A stretch of 64,000 nucleotides of DNA, from contig OZ029925.1 of NCBI GenBank assembly GCA_964023275.1, positions 11,274,684 to 11,338,683 on the forward strand, given 5' to 3'. Shown piece by piece: positions 44,301 to 55,200 of the stretch. The translations under genes were made by a program, and so were the position numbers. Under the pieces are notes generated by a model. It did not search any database and had not been told where the DNA came from. It saw nothing but the letters and a program-made list of their open reading frames with translations. Every line of letters starts with the position of its first letter. Position 1 is the stretch's first letter. The stretch comes from Norana najaformis (lineage: Eukaryota; Annelida; Clitellata; Crassiclitellata; Hormogastridae).

Positions 44301-47300
44301 GTTATGGATGGACTTTAAGAACAGCTGGTTGTTTACCTCCAGTCGGATTAGGAGATCTGAAATGATTAAAAATACATTCCAATCCGTTATTATATAAACA
44401 GATCCTAACTGATCTCATTCAATCTCATCTAATATAATAATATCTAAACAAGACATCATAAAATGGAGAAAACACAAAACAAAATAAGAATCACATAAAT
44501 GAAAGAAACAAAGAAACAAAATAAGAAATTAATACAAAATATAAGGATTAAAAGTGAAACACAATACAAAAAGTAAAAGAGAATTCACATGACAAAAGGA
44601 TATAAAAACTTAAGAGGAAATAGAAGAAAAAAAGAAAAAAAAATTTAAAAGGAAATAAAATTTTAAAAAGAAAATAAATTACAGGTAAAGGAATAGAATT
44701 AAAAAGAAATAAAATCAAATATAGAAATAAAAAAGACAAACCATTTGAGGATCTCATTGTGTTGTTCGCTTTCAGATAACCGAGCAGAGATTTTGCTGCT
44801 TGACAGGACAGCGTCTGAATGGGAATCTTCGGAAGTTTCGTGCCAGAAAATGGAAGTCTTAAAACTCCATCTGAATGTCAATCATTTGATGAATGTTAAT
44901 CAGTAGTCAAATGTTAATCATTTTGCTAATATTAATTAGGTCATAATATTAAGCGGGTGAGTAATAATAATCATCATACTGATACAAACACAAGTCAAAC
45001 TCAAATCAACTGATGAGTGTTCATCAGTTGATGAATATTAATCAGGTCATGAATATTATCCAGGAGATGAATATTAATCAGTGCAGGACTATTAAACAGA
45101 ACTTGACCATTAATTTGGTGATGAATATTAAACAGGTGAAGCAAATTAATTCATCTAACACTAATGAATTCATACAGACAATACAAGGAGATATTGCAAA
45201 AAGACATAGGGTGAAGTCCTTTATCCCATACCAATTGCAGGGAAACCTGGAGTGAGAAGATCTCCACCAGCTGGAATGTGAACAATGGCGTATGGAGTAA
45301 CGTCACTACACAGGTGGCGCTTGGAATGGTGGTGGAGTTCGGGCGAATCCTGGTAAACCAAAAGTCCCGACAAACCGTTGCACTCTGCTAGGTTGATCTA
45401 GAAATGATATAACATGGTTAAATTGCTCTCATAAGTCTGATTGTTTGGTCATCCACAGTGCAGAAGTGCCAAGCAACCGACGAAACAAGTCTTTCTATAC
45501 CACTATGCCACAAGAGCTTGAAAACAATTTTTTCAAACAAAGTTTTGTTTTGTCATGTCAGAAGCACCTCTTATACATTTATCTTAAAAGGTGCTATATA
45601 AATCTGTGATTACAAATACCATTACAGCTCATTTAATACAAGTTACTAGCCAATCCAGAATCCACCGGTAGTCAAATCACATAATTTAATCACAATATCT
45701 AATATAATCTAATTCAGCTCATACGACCTAATCTAATCCACAGTTTAATGTAGTCTACTACCCAATCCATTGCCCAAATCATCTAATACGATCTATGCTA
45801 AAGTTCACAAAAATATCACAAAACAATTCTCAAAATAGGTCACAAGGCAGATAAAAAATAGGTCAAAGAAGATCACAGAATAAGTCACAACAGACCTTGT
45901 CTTCAAGGGTAGTGTGCCCAGTTCGAACAAGACCGATCTTTCCTTCAACATTTTTTCGTGTTGCCCGAGCAAAGTCTTCAGACGTTCCATGATTCAGGTA
46001 GATCAAATTACCCTGCAGTTTTAAGAGTTTTTATGAAATGTATTAAAGTCAACAGAAAATTTTGATGGTGCAGTGAAACATGAGATCTAAGCGCAATGGG
46101 ACGAGGGGGAACTTCTCCCGCTGCAATGGTTCATACTATCTCCCATTTTCCCCATACTTTATGCTCATGTTCATAGGTTCCAGCCAAAGAAACTGAACCA
46201 GGGCTGTAAGAGGTTTATAACTCATGCTATTCAACTGTTGACATATATTTGTATAGTGCCTTTTGGGGCTAAATAATTTTTTTCAACTGCTTGCATTCAG
46301 TAATTTAATCCTTCACACACTCAATAAATTAATTAATGAAGCCGTCATTAAATACCTGTGAATAGTCAGTTGCCCTAATTAAGCAAATGAATGTTGAGTG
46401 TACAATTATAATTACCGTAACATCAGCTGCCGGAGAGTAAGCTGCAAACCCTGGAAGACCCCCAGACTTTGATTGGAAGTAGAGGTCAAGGATAGTCTGG
46501 TTGTTATCCTTGTTGGTTGCAAGAAGTCGACTCGGTTTAGCCAGATCTGGAAGCGAGAGAAGAACTTCATAGCGATCTACAGTGACATCATCGAATTTGG
46601 AAGAGATGAAGTGTTTTTGCAGAAAATCAACTAGGATGGGGTCGTGGGCACCTCCACTGTGGAGCTGGATGTTGGAGTAATGCCTGAAGAAACAGCAGCA
46701 ACACAAATGAATAACGATTTTAAATTCAGAATTCAGATCCTGTATTCATTTCATCAATAAGGATATATGGACGAAACTGAAATAATCATAAATTATTATT
46801 ATATCATGCTAAAATAAAATTGAAATAAAAACCTTCATTAATGAAAAATAAAGGAACCATTATCCATGCATTCATCTATCCAGCCATTGATCCAGCCTGC
46901 TACCCACAAAGAGGGACTAAATATTATTAATATTACTACTACTACTGTTACTACTGGTACTACTACTACTACTACCACAACAACTACTACTACTACTAGT
47001 AGCACTAGTAGTTATATAGCGCCGTAACGCTAAAACTTGCGAAACGGGCGCAGTTTTCAAATACGTATCTTCATTCAAGGCATTCAATTTGAATCATATC
47101 GTCTGAGACACACGCAGAATGAACTAGAAAGGGGGTCAGATCGAACTGAAGGGAATGGGGAAATTGCACAACGGAAGGAAGAAAAGGGGCAAGGAACTAA
47201 TTCAACGAAATAAACTCAAGACAAAATCTTACGTGAGATTTGCACGTAAAAAGCTGACGTTGGGCAGGAAATCGACAACTGATTCGTGCAGGTTACTCAG

Positions 47301-47600
47301 TTTGCGCGGATCGTCGCCAAGGTCGCTCGTCTCGTATAGATCTTTGGTGCCAGATCCTCCGGACTTCTCGGCACCGGATCCCGAAGTCGAAGACACATAC
47401 GTACTGTAGGGCTCGTATGCTTGGGATATGTAGAAACCGACAACGACTCCAACCAAAAACAGGGCACAGACGAGCAAAATGACGACTGCTACCTTCCAGG
47501 TTTTTGGACATTTTGATCGAGTCGTTGGGTCATCCTCCCTGTCGGATGAAATTAGTTTTTCATTGCGATTTTCGTCATTTCGAGCAGTTCGATAAGACAT
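41341..47600 (-). CDS. Transferrin receptor / glutamate carboxypeptidase II family protein lacking the zinc site (complete, 11 exons)
   Basis: Type II membrane protein of the M28B fold. Exons: 47600-47233, 46683-46416, 46012-45896, 45397-45232, 44870-44742, 44356-44267, 44062-43857, 43560-43411, 43231-43061, 42646-42487, 41663-41341; about 715 residues (GCPII 750, TfR1 760). A 34-residue cytosolic tail precedes one TM segment (about 35-58). The apical and protease-like regions (GLPGFAAYSP, SGLLVYQD, TPGFPA, IPIQTLSCQAAKSLLG) and the helical dimerisation domain follow in family order. The catalytic residues are gone: where GCPII has HRD and DAEEFG this protein has SRN and GGADFG (about 432-439), like TfR1 SAGDFG, and the late His ligand is not found. 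It is therefore a non-peptidase receptor-like member. No RGD as in the TfR1 transferrin-binding region was seen, so the ligand is unknown. Intron 6 is GC-AG (CAG|GCAAGT). Confidence 0.9.
41664..42486 (-). repeat. TfR-like intron 10: purine-rich tract and LINE-end fragment
   Basis: 41670-41880 is GAAAAAAG-rich on the plus strand, i.e. a very long gene-sense pyrimidine tract just upstream of the exon 11 acceptor. 42200-42260 is a minus-strand dispersed end (GCGCCATTATCACAG..CAAGGCATTAGTCGATGG). Confidence 0.6.
42660..42955 (+). repeat. AAGGTAAGG pentamer array in TfR-like intron 9
   Basis: Plus-strand GGTAAGGTAAAG units, so antisense to the host gene. Confidence 0.8.
43660..43856 (+). repeat. 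GTCTGTCTGTCT microsatellite in TfR-like intron 7
   Basis: Degenerate (GTCT)n, with a complementary GACA type at 44140-44245 in intron 6. Confidence 0.8.
44880..45160 (-). repeat. Degenerate CTGATTAATATTCATC repeats in TfR-like intron 4
   Basis: On the gene strand CTGATTAATATTCATC(A/T) units recur about ten times. They are similar in unit and gene-sense orientation to 12175-12400. Confidence 0.65.
46684..47232 (-). repeat. TfR-like intron 1 with (TAC)n
   Basis: 46925-46990 is a TACTACTAC tract; 47000-47020 holds a TATATAGCGCC dispersed-repeat end. Nothing else assigned. Confidence 0.6.
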
Positions 47601-48349
47601 TTTTGATAACGTCAGTGTTTTAACGGTGAGCGCTTAAGCGAGGGTGGGCGTTTGTCAATTGGTTGTTGTAAGCCAGGTGTAGACATTAAGCAACCATTTT
47701 AAAGCGCTAGATGTATCAGCGTTAAAGAAAATAAGCAATCATGTAGCGCTTTGTTAGGGAAGCCCATAGGGGATATGCGATTTTTTAAAATTTATCTAGT
47801 GTGCACTAGATAATATTTATTACAAGTTTCTCACATGCTTTTCAAAATTGATGACAAAATAATACACGTAGAACAGCTGGTCGAGGTTTTTATTTCTGTA
47901 AAATTTATTTAAAATAAAAATATATATAAGGATTTTTCTTTTAAAATTTTTAAAACTTAGCTTTCACTTTCATGGCAGCATTATAAGAAGCATTTGACAA
48001 GCGCCCATGCTTAGGCCTACATTGATTTAGCTCGATTACACGCATAGGCAAATATAATAGACAAACGCACACAACTAGGTATAGCTAAATACACTCTCAC
48101 GGTTTCACCTTGAGGGAGAGGGTGCATAATTTTGAATTGCCGAACTTTCACACATTGCCGGTAAAAGATCCTTTCTCGTTGGATCACTATATAAATGCAG
48201 AAAATTGTAACTTTTTCAGTAGATCAATATATCAATTCTGCTAGATTTCCCCAAAAGTTGTGGATCTGTATTCTGAACTAATTAACCATAATTTTTTTAT
48301 GAAGTTGTCATTCAGACCCTATTTTACATTGTTCACGACCTTTATTATA
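47601..48349. other. 5' flank of the TfR-like gene
   Basis: Should hold the promoter and 5' UTR of the minus-strand gene. No core element assigned. A CACTATATAAATGC dispersed-repeat end lies at about 48187. Confidence 0.45.
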
Positions 48350-48570
48350 TTGTAAATTGTACACGTTTTTCTATAGCGGCCATATGGCCTCCACCCGCGC
48401 ACGGGTGAGATCCTTCACCACCGCTACACGCCATTTAAGGTCCCCGCGCACCGACCGTACTAGTCCAAGATTCAAATCTCTGAAATAAGCCACGACCGGG
48501 ACGCGAACCTGGGATCCTCACGCATCGAGGCTTCCTTGGCGTACGCGCTTACTGATGTAGCTAACTAGGC
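48350..48570 (-). repeat. Full tRNA-derived SINE
   Basis: On the minus strand: A-box-like TAGCTACATCAGTAAGCG, B-box CAGGTTCGCGTCCCGG, then the core AGCGGTGGTGAAGGATCTC and GGCCATATGGCCGCTATAG. This is the most complete copy of the family seen at 2795 and 19185-19600. Confidence 0.7.
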
Positions 48571-48649
48571 CATTATTGCTGTGTGCATTGTTGTTGTAAA
48601 GTGTGGGCGTCTGACATATGCTAATAAAAGAATACTTACTTACATCGCA

Positions 48650-49798
48650 GTCCTGAAGCCACTAGTTTGGCAAGGGCAACAGCTTTTAATCGTTATACCG
48701 TGCAGGAATTTAATTCAAATATTTTTTCCGATGATGAATATCTTGCTTCATCTATCACGGATCGTTCATATCCGGATTCTGCTAGTCAGTCACTAAATAC
48801 ATGTGTCGTTCAGTTAACCAAACCTATTCAAACTTCTAGTGGGATTGAAACAACAGATCCTAGTCAGTCATCTAGCAGCATCCAAACAATTGATCCTAGT
48901 CAGTCGTCAAGAAGTGTGAAGTCGACCAGTCCTCAGACAAGTACTGTTGATGCCAATCAGTCACCATTAAATGTTGTTTCTAATCTATCTAGTATTGGTG
49001 AAGATCATACAGTCAGTTATATGAGTAGTCTTGAGAAGCTAAAACCGCTTCCAAAAGCAAATGCAAGAAGACTGTTCGTGGGCATAAAAGAAAGCGAACT
49101 CGCATATTGACTGACACACCTGTGAGGGAAGAACTGCGTTTAATACAGAATAAGAACAGAAAAATTGCTAACAAGAACCAGAAAAAAGTAGGACTGCTTA
49201 TGTAAGTAGCAACATGGTCATTTCCAGTCATTAAACAAGCAGAAACAATTTGAAAAAAGAAAAGTCACCCTGAACGTGAAGAAAAAGTCATGTAGAATAA
49301 AAATAGTAATGACAGATGTGAGTAACACTGATGACGATAATGAACTCAGCAACACTAATGACAATGACAATCTCAAGTCTCATAAAGATAGATTGAAAAT
49401 TCTGCATGATTCATCAGTAGATGACGGCAACTTACAACCCATGCATGACAGAGATGATGAAGATTGTGCACCTATAACACGAGAATCTGAAGTCTGGGGA
49501 TTATGTAATTGTGCAGTTGAGAGGCAAAAAGAACATATTTCATTATGTTGCTCGGGTTGACAATCCAGTTTCAGAAGACTTGGATGTTGAAGTTACATAT
49601 CTGGAGAAAAAGACATCAAAATATGACCACCAAGAACTAGAACGATTCACCATTCCAGAAGAGGCCCAGTCATATCAAGTCCCTATAGAGGACGTTGTTA
49701 AGAAACTTCTAATTCCAATCATCACTGGTGGTACTAAGCGTGTCTGTCGCCATATAACCTTCCCAGTGTCATTCTCGCAATATAATTTGGCTTGAGAT
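48650..49798 (+). pseudogene. Decayed C-terminal part of a pogo/Tigger-type (DDE_1) transposase
   Basis: Three open segments (about 48667-49110, 49087-49205 in the next frame, 49276-49795) join only through frameshifts. Diagnostic pieces in order are: FNSNIFSDDEYLASS and TDR, the usual post-catalytic signature of pogo-like transposases; KPLPKANARK; the basic HKRKRTRILTDTPV; an acidic Asn/Asp-rich segment; and a C-terminal domain with VQLRGKKNIFHYVARVD and VTYLEKK. The catalytic DDE core and helix-turn-helix are absent upstream (a SINE occupies 48350-48570), so the copy is 5'-deleted. Frameshifts argue against function. Superfamily placement is from the C-terminal signature only. Confidence 0.7.
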
Positions 49799-50089
49799 GC
49801 ACAATGACTTTGTGCAACCAAAATTTTCTTTAATTTAATTTCAGTACTAGTTATTAAGTTGTTTTAAAATTACCTTCAGTAGGCTCTGATTATGGCACTA
49901 CAGACACAGGCCTGTACATGTATATGTGTAGGCCCTGTATAGCAGTTGCGTCAGGACTTTTGAGAAGAATTATTGTAATTTTTGTTGACAGAAGGTTATC
50001 ATATTATTCCTCCTGCTGACAATTTAACGCGTAAATGTTTTATTATTAGGATGTTGTATGAATATTAAGTTTTCTTGTGTTCTTAATTA

Positions 50090-50160
50090 CTTGTAAACCG
50101 ATGTGCGATTCGCTATTGGTTAATAAAGAATATACTTACTTACTTACTTTACTTACTTAT
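50090..50160 (+). repeat. Retroposon-like 3' end with AATAAA and (ACTT)n
   Basis: TTGTAAACCGATGTGCGATT..AATAAAGAATATACTTACTT, the plus-strand partner of 4809-4890, 290 bp past the pogo-type remnant. Confidence 0.55.
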
Positions 50161-50579
50161 CATTTTTAGGCATTTTTTACTTATGGAGAATTGCATTTAT
50201 GCCTTTTCCCATTTTACTGCCAGTTTGTTTGCTCTCAATGGATAGAGATCAAGGGTGCCTGTGGGGGATCAATGGTGCACATGGGTGGGATCAAAGGTGC
50301 CCACCTATTGGCACCCTTGATCCTTTTTGAGTACCTCAAGCTTTTACACGATAATGTTTTTCAGTTGATGCTTCTGCAAAATAGTGTTTCGAATTATATA
50401 CTCAACACAGACTTCTAATAAACAGATTATAAAAACATTTGTTATTTTTCATAGATTTCTTTACAAAGTGAAAAATTCAAAAAAAAGGATCAAGGGAGCC
50501 AAGTCTCCCCCACTTTCCGTTCAACCGGCTGTTCTTCTGCCCTAACGGATATCGATCGACCTGATTGTGGCTTGGTTTT

Positions 50580-51320
50580 GGTGTGCCATCGGTTGATGCC
50601 TTGTGCATTAGACACCGGCGCATTAGAAGTTGCTAATTATTATTATTATCATTATTTGCCCTCCCGTCACCTCTTCCTTAAAATCGCTCCATAGCCGATC
50701 GATCCTCTAGCCCTCACGTTCTCTGGAAAACAATAAACCATGCAATTCCTCCATCGGAACTTCTACATCGAACAGTCCTCTTCTTCCTCTTATCCCTCTT
50801 TCCGCTCCAATCCCAAACACTACCCATGGTAACTGCCACGTTGTCTCTCTGCCCGAATTTTGGACCGAACTCCTGGAACCGAATCCTTTTTGCCTATCGA
50901 TTTTGTTTTGACTGAGCGCCTGTGAATAAGCTGGTCCCCGTGACGTGGCTTTCGTTGGGTGCTGTAGAAGTCTCGGGATACGATTACGATAAAAGACAAC
51001 GATCTATCATTTAGGCCTACCTAAAACACACTTCATTCCTCCCAGCCCTCCTATCCTTATCATTTACAATCCAGCCACTCCGTTCAACCCGCTCTTCTTC
51101 CACCCTAACACTTTCCCCCGCCATCACGTCACCTCATCAATAAAATTTGGCCATGGCCACCACTCTGGAATGAACTCCCGCCGGAATTATTGCAATTCCC
51201 TGATCCATCAGATGAACTCACCAACACTGTCCCTTGCAATCTCGGCGCAAGTCTTTCACTCAGAACTGAAAACACTCCTCTTCCATATCCTAACCTTAAA
51301 ATTCCCTTCTTAAAATCTCA
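50580..51320 (+). mobile_element. Nested LINE 3' ends
   Basis: 50585-50635 has the CATCGGTTGATGCC..GACACCGGCGC end. 50655-50990 is a LINE 3' end similar to 39760-40190. 51030-51310 has another ORF end with CTGGAATGAACTCCCGCCGG and TTTCACTCAGAACTGAAAAC, i.e. WNELPPE and FHSELKT-like. All are truncated. Confidence 0.7.
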
Positions 51321-52247
51321 GACTTGTCCCAGACTAGTTATGCAAATGAGGAATGATCGCACGGGCATTATTTTCTAGATAGGCGCACATTCAATCATCT
51401 TTAATATGCACTTGCGAACTCGGCTAAAGTACACCACTAGGTTGCGAATAAATGTACATGTAAATGTAAACAGACCCCATGTGCAGAGGCTGAGAAATGT
51501 ACTGATGAAATTTAACCTGTGGGATAATCAAGGCTACTCTACGCGTTACATGAAAGTTCAGACACACGCATTTATGCACGCAGACGGACAGACGAAATTA
51601 ATCTTCATTTTATTTTCACTGACAAATGGACTAAACATTTCCTCCGGAAAGCGGCGCCGTGTAGCCTAATTATCATTGTTCTTATGAATTTTGATAAATT
51701 AAATATAATTATTCTGAATACAATCTTTTATATTATTATTAATATTAATATTATTATTACATTTTACTTGTTACCCAAAAGAAAACTGATCCCTCAGGAA
51801 CTAAAAATTAGGTTAGAAAATTAATAAAATCATCATTATTATTATTACATTATTATTATTATAGGCCTACTGTAATTAATTTAAATGCAATTTTAAGTTT
51901 AATTTATTATAATTATATAGCTATAAGAATTTAAAAAATAATTCCTATTTTAGGGTCAACTAAACTTAAAGTTGTGGCACAGATAAAGTGAGGCAGAAGG
52001 CAAAAAGTATTCAAGTGTTGGATCACAACTGATAGGCGCAGGAAAGATAATTACTGCTATTATTATTAACATTACTATCATTATTGTCCGTACTCCGTTA
52101 AGCTATTCTGATCGATTAAAAAAGTCACAACACCTCAGCCACTCAGACAGAAAAAAGCAAATAGATATCCAGCGAAAAGTATTTTGCTGGGAAAAGTCTT
52201 TCACCAAATCCACAACATGTATCAACGCCCTCTGGCGACCTGCCCTT
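51321..52247. other. Intergenic region 3' of CCDC39
   Basis: AT-rich with (ATT)n at 51730-51760 and 51830-51860. It probably includes the CCDC39 3' UTR. No gene seen. Confidence 0.5.
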
Positions 52248-55200
52248 CTAGTTTTGACCGTTGGGGCTGCTTCGATGACTGCTTCCTCCAGCATCGCTTG
52301 ACCCACGAGATGGTGCTAAAACGTATGGTAATGTAAGGTAGTGACAGTGTATAAAAGTTATATCATTACATGCTTATTAATTAAGCAATGTGATTGCTGT
52401 TTAAAAAATGATTATTGCAAAACACAGTAAGCAAATCAGTAAATGATGATCATTATCGATCGACTGATCAACCCATTCACTAATCCATCCTTCAAACAAT
52501 CAACAAACCAACCTATCACTCACTCAACCAACCAATCGTCAGTCACAGTCAGTCATTAAAATCAATCAATCGATCAACCGACTGACAAACCAACCAATCA
52601 TCAGTGAGTAAAATGCGTCAGTCAGTGAGTCAGTCAGTCAATCGTTCAAATCAATCCATAAAAGAACTAAACAATTGCAGCCGACCTGTGACCTTCGTCT
52701 CTTCTCCGAAGACGGTGAAGGTTTCGACACTGGATCTTTTGGAAGACTCCCGACGACTCTGCGACCCCTGACGGGTCCTAACTGAGGAATGACGAGAAGA
52801 TGAACCTGTCATAGAGCACTCCCGACATATCAAATCTAATCCAATCCAATCTAATTTAAACAGTTCACAATAATCAAATCTAATCTGATCTAATGTGATA
52901 CAGATCTGACACTATCTGATCTAACCCAATTCAATGCAATCCAACTGATTCCAATTCAGTCTACTCCAATCCACTCTATTCATTCCAAATTAATTCCTTT
53001 CATTCTAATCAACTCCATACTAGTTCAGTCTAATTCACTAATTCAATCTAATCTAATCTAATAAATTCTTACCAGCATCCACCTCACCGACACTCTTGAC
53101 CTTGCCCCTTGATGCCGAGGACGCTCTGTGCTTGGATGGATACGACGACCCAACTGAGTGAACTGAATCTGAAACAAGTACTAAATCATTATCATTGTCG
53201 TCGTCGTCACCCATTTGATTACATGCTTGATTGCACTGGCTGATTGACTGACTGCCCGAATGATTGTGTCAGTCTGTCTGTCTGTCTGTCATCCGTCTGT
53301 CTGTCTGTCATCCATCATCATCATCTAATCAAATCTCATCTGTAGTGTTCTTATCATAATGCCCAAGGCATCAATCGATGGTCGCTTCATGTCAAAATTG
53401 CAATCCAAAATCATAATCCGTTGGGAAAGCTGGGTCAAATTCCAATAGGCATCATCTGTGGCATGTCCCTCCTGAAGCATTGATGTTTCCACAACATGTC
53501 ACCAGCGTCTCTATTCTGGGCTCATCTCCAGGCCGCGCATAGTCTGAAATTCAAAGGACGCAGGGCAAACTCCGCCACTCATGTCCATGCGTGGCGATGG
53601 CATCCAGCAAAACTTGGGGCCCAGACATCATAGTTTATCCATCCATCCATCCACCCATCCATCCATCCACCCATCCATCCATCCACCCATCCATCCACCC
53701 ATCCATCCACCCATCCATCCACCCACCCAGACAGACAGCCAGCCAGTCAGCCATTCATTTGGAACATTAATATAGTGGCCCTTCAAGATAACCACTCACA
53801 GGTATCTTAATAATGAACACACGGACTCGCCTCTTGCAGTGTCATCTAACTCGGCTTCTTGACCTGACTGACGAGTCTTCTGCAACTCCGAAAGAACAGG
53901 CTGACTATGAACCGACCTCTTTGACGAAGCACTTGACTGACTTGACCCTGAAACAATCGGCCCACATATCTGTCTGACTAGCAACATCAACAAACAGAAT
54001 AAACATATTAATAATTGAATACATACATAAATGTATAAATACATAATAATACAATGTAGAAATAAGTAAATATAAAAATAATTTAATAAATAAATGTATA
54101 AATTAAATAACTAAATGTGTAAAGAAATGATTAATTAAATACATCAATAAATAAATTAATAACTGTATAAATAAATAAATATACAAATACTGCAAAAATA
54201 CATTAATAAAACATTAATAAATGCATTAACAAATAAATAAGTATATAAATGTACATATGAATAAAAGTATAAATATGCATAAATTTATAAACAAATAAAT
54301 AAAATGGCTATAAAGAAGAAATAAAAATTAATTTTAATAATAAAAAAATCCAATTTTATCAGATTATAAAAGATGGATATATCCTAGAAATAAAGTAGAA
54401 AAATAAGAATTGCTATTAATAATTATAATTAACGTGGTACTAATGCAGGAAACGACTGACTAGTACTAGAGTGTTTCAGGAGCGGTCTTAAGATGCATTT
54501 TCAGGCCTTGCTTACTGACTGATTATGTAATGCACTCTTTGTCACTTTAGGTCTATGTACCTCACATCTGTGTAGCGTATTTTATCATGTTGTATTTTTT
54601 ATGTATTATGGATTTGCCTCCTATTGAATTTTACCTTTTTTAACCTCAAAGGATAAATTCCAGAGGTTGTGAAAAAAAAACTACTCTGTCAAAGGGAAAA
54701 TACTGTACATATCTGAAATGGTGATTAGTATTAATATTAATATTATTATTTTTATTTTGTTTTATATTATTATTATTATTATTATTCTTTTAGTATTATT
54801 ATTATTATGAAAATTTATAGCATGCAAAAAGTTAAAGAATTGTGAAACTGAGGTGCAATGGTGGTGTATTGTATTGTATTTATTGTGTCCTTTGCTGGTG
54901 CATTGTAACGTATTAATGCTGACCTTTGACTACAAGGTCATCTCCGAAGACGGTGAACTCCTTGATGGATCCGGAAGATTTGCTGCTTCCCCAGCGTCTA
55001 GTGGAAGGAGGTTTAGAATGGGAAGATTTCGATGAGGCGGTCGATGGCGCTACAAACATCAAAGGATTGAACAAATGAATAAGTTAGTGACGAATGCTAA
55101 GAATGAATAAATGAATGAATGAATAAATAAACAGATGGCTGGCTGGGTGGGTGGATAATCAATGGCGGGAGGGACGGATGACTGGATGAATGGATGGACT

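Noticed and set aside
54853..55035. Short plus-strand frame matching [10 protein letters not shown]
   Set aside because: Antisense of the CCDC39 tail exon 55049-54924, which is in phase with its neighbours.
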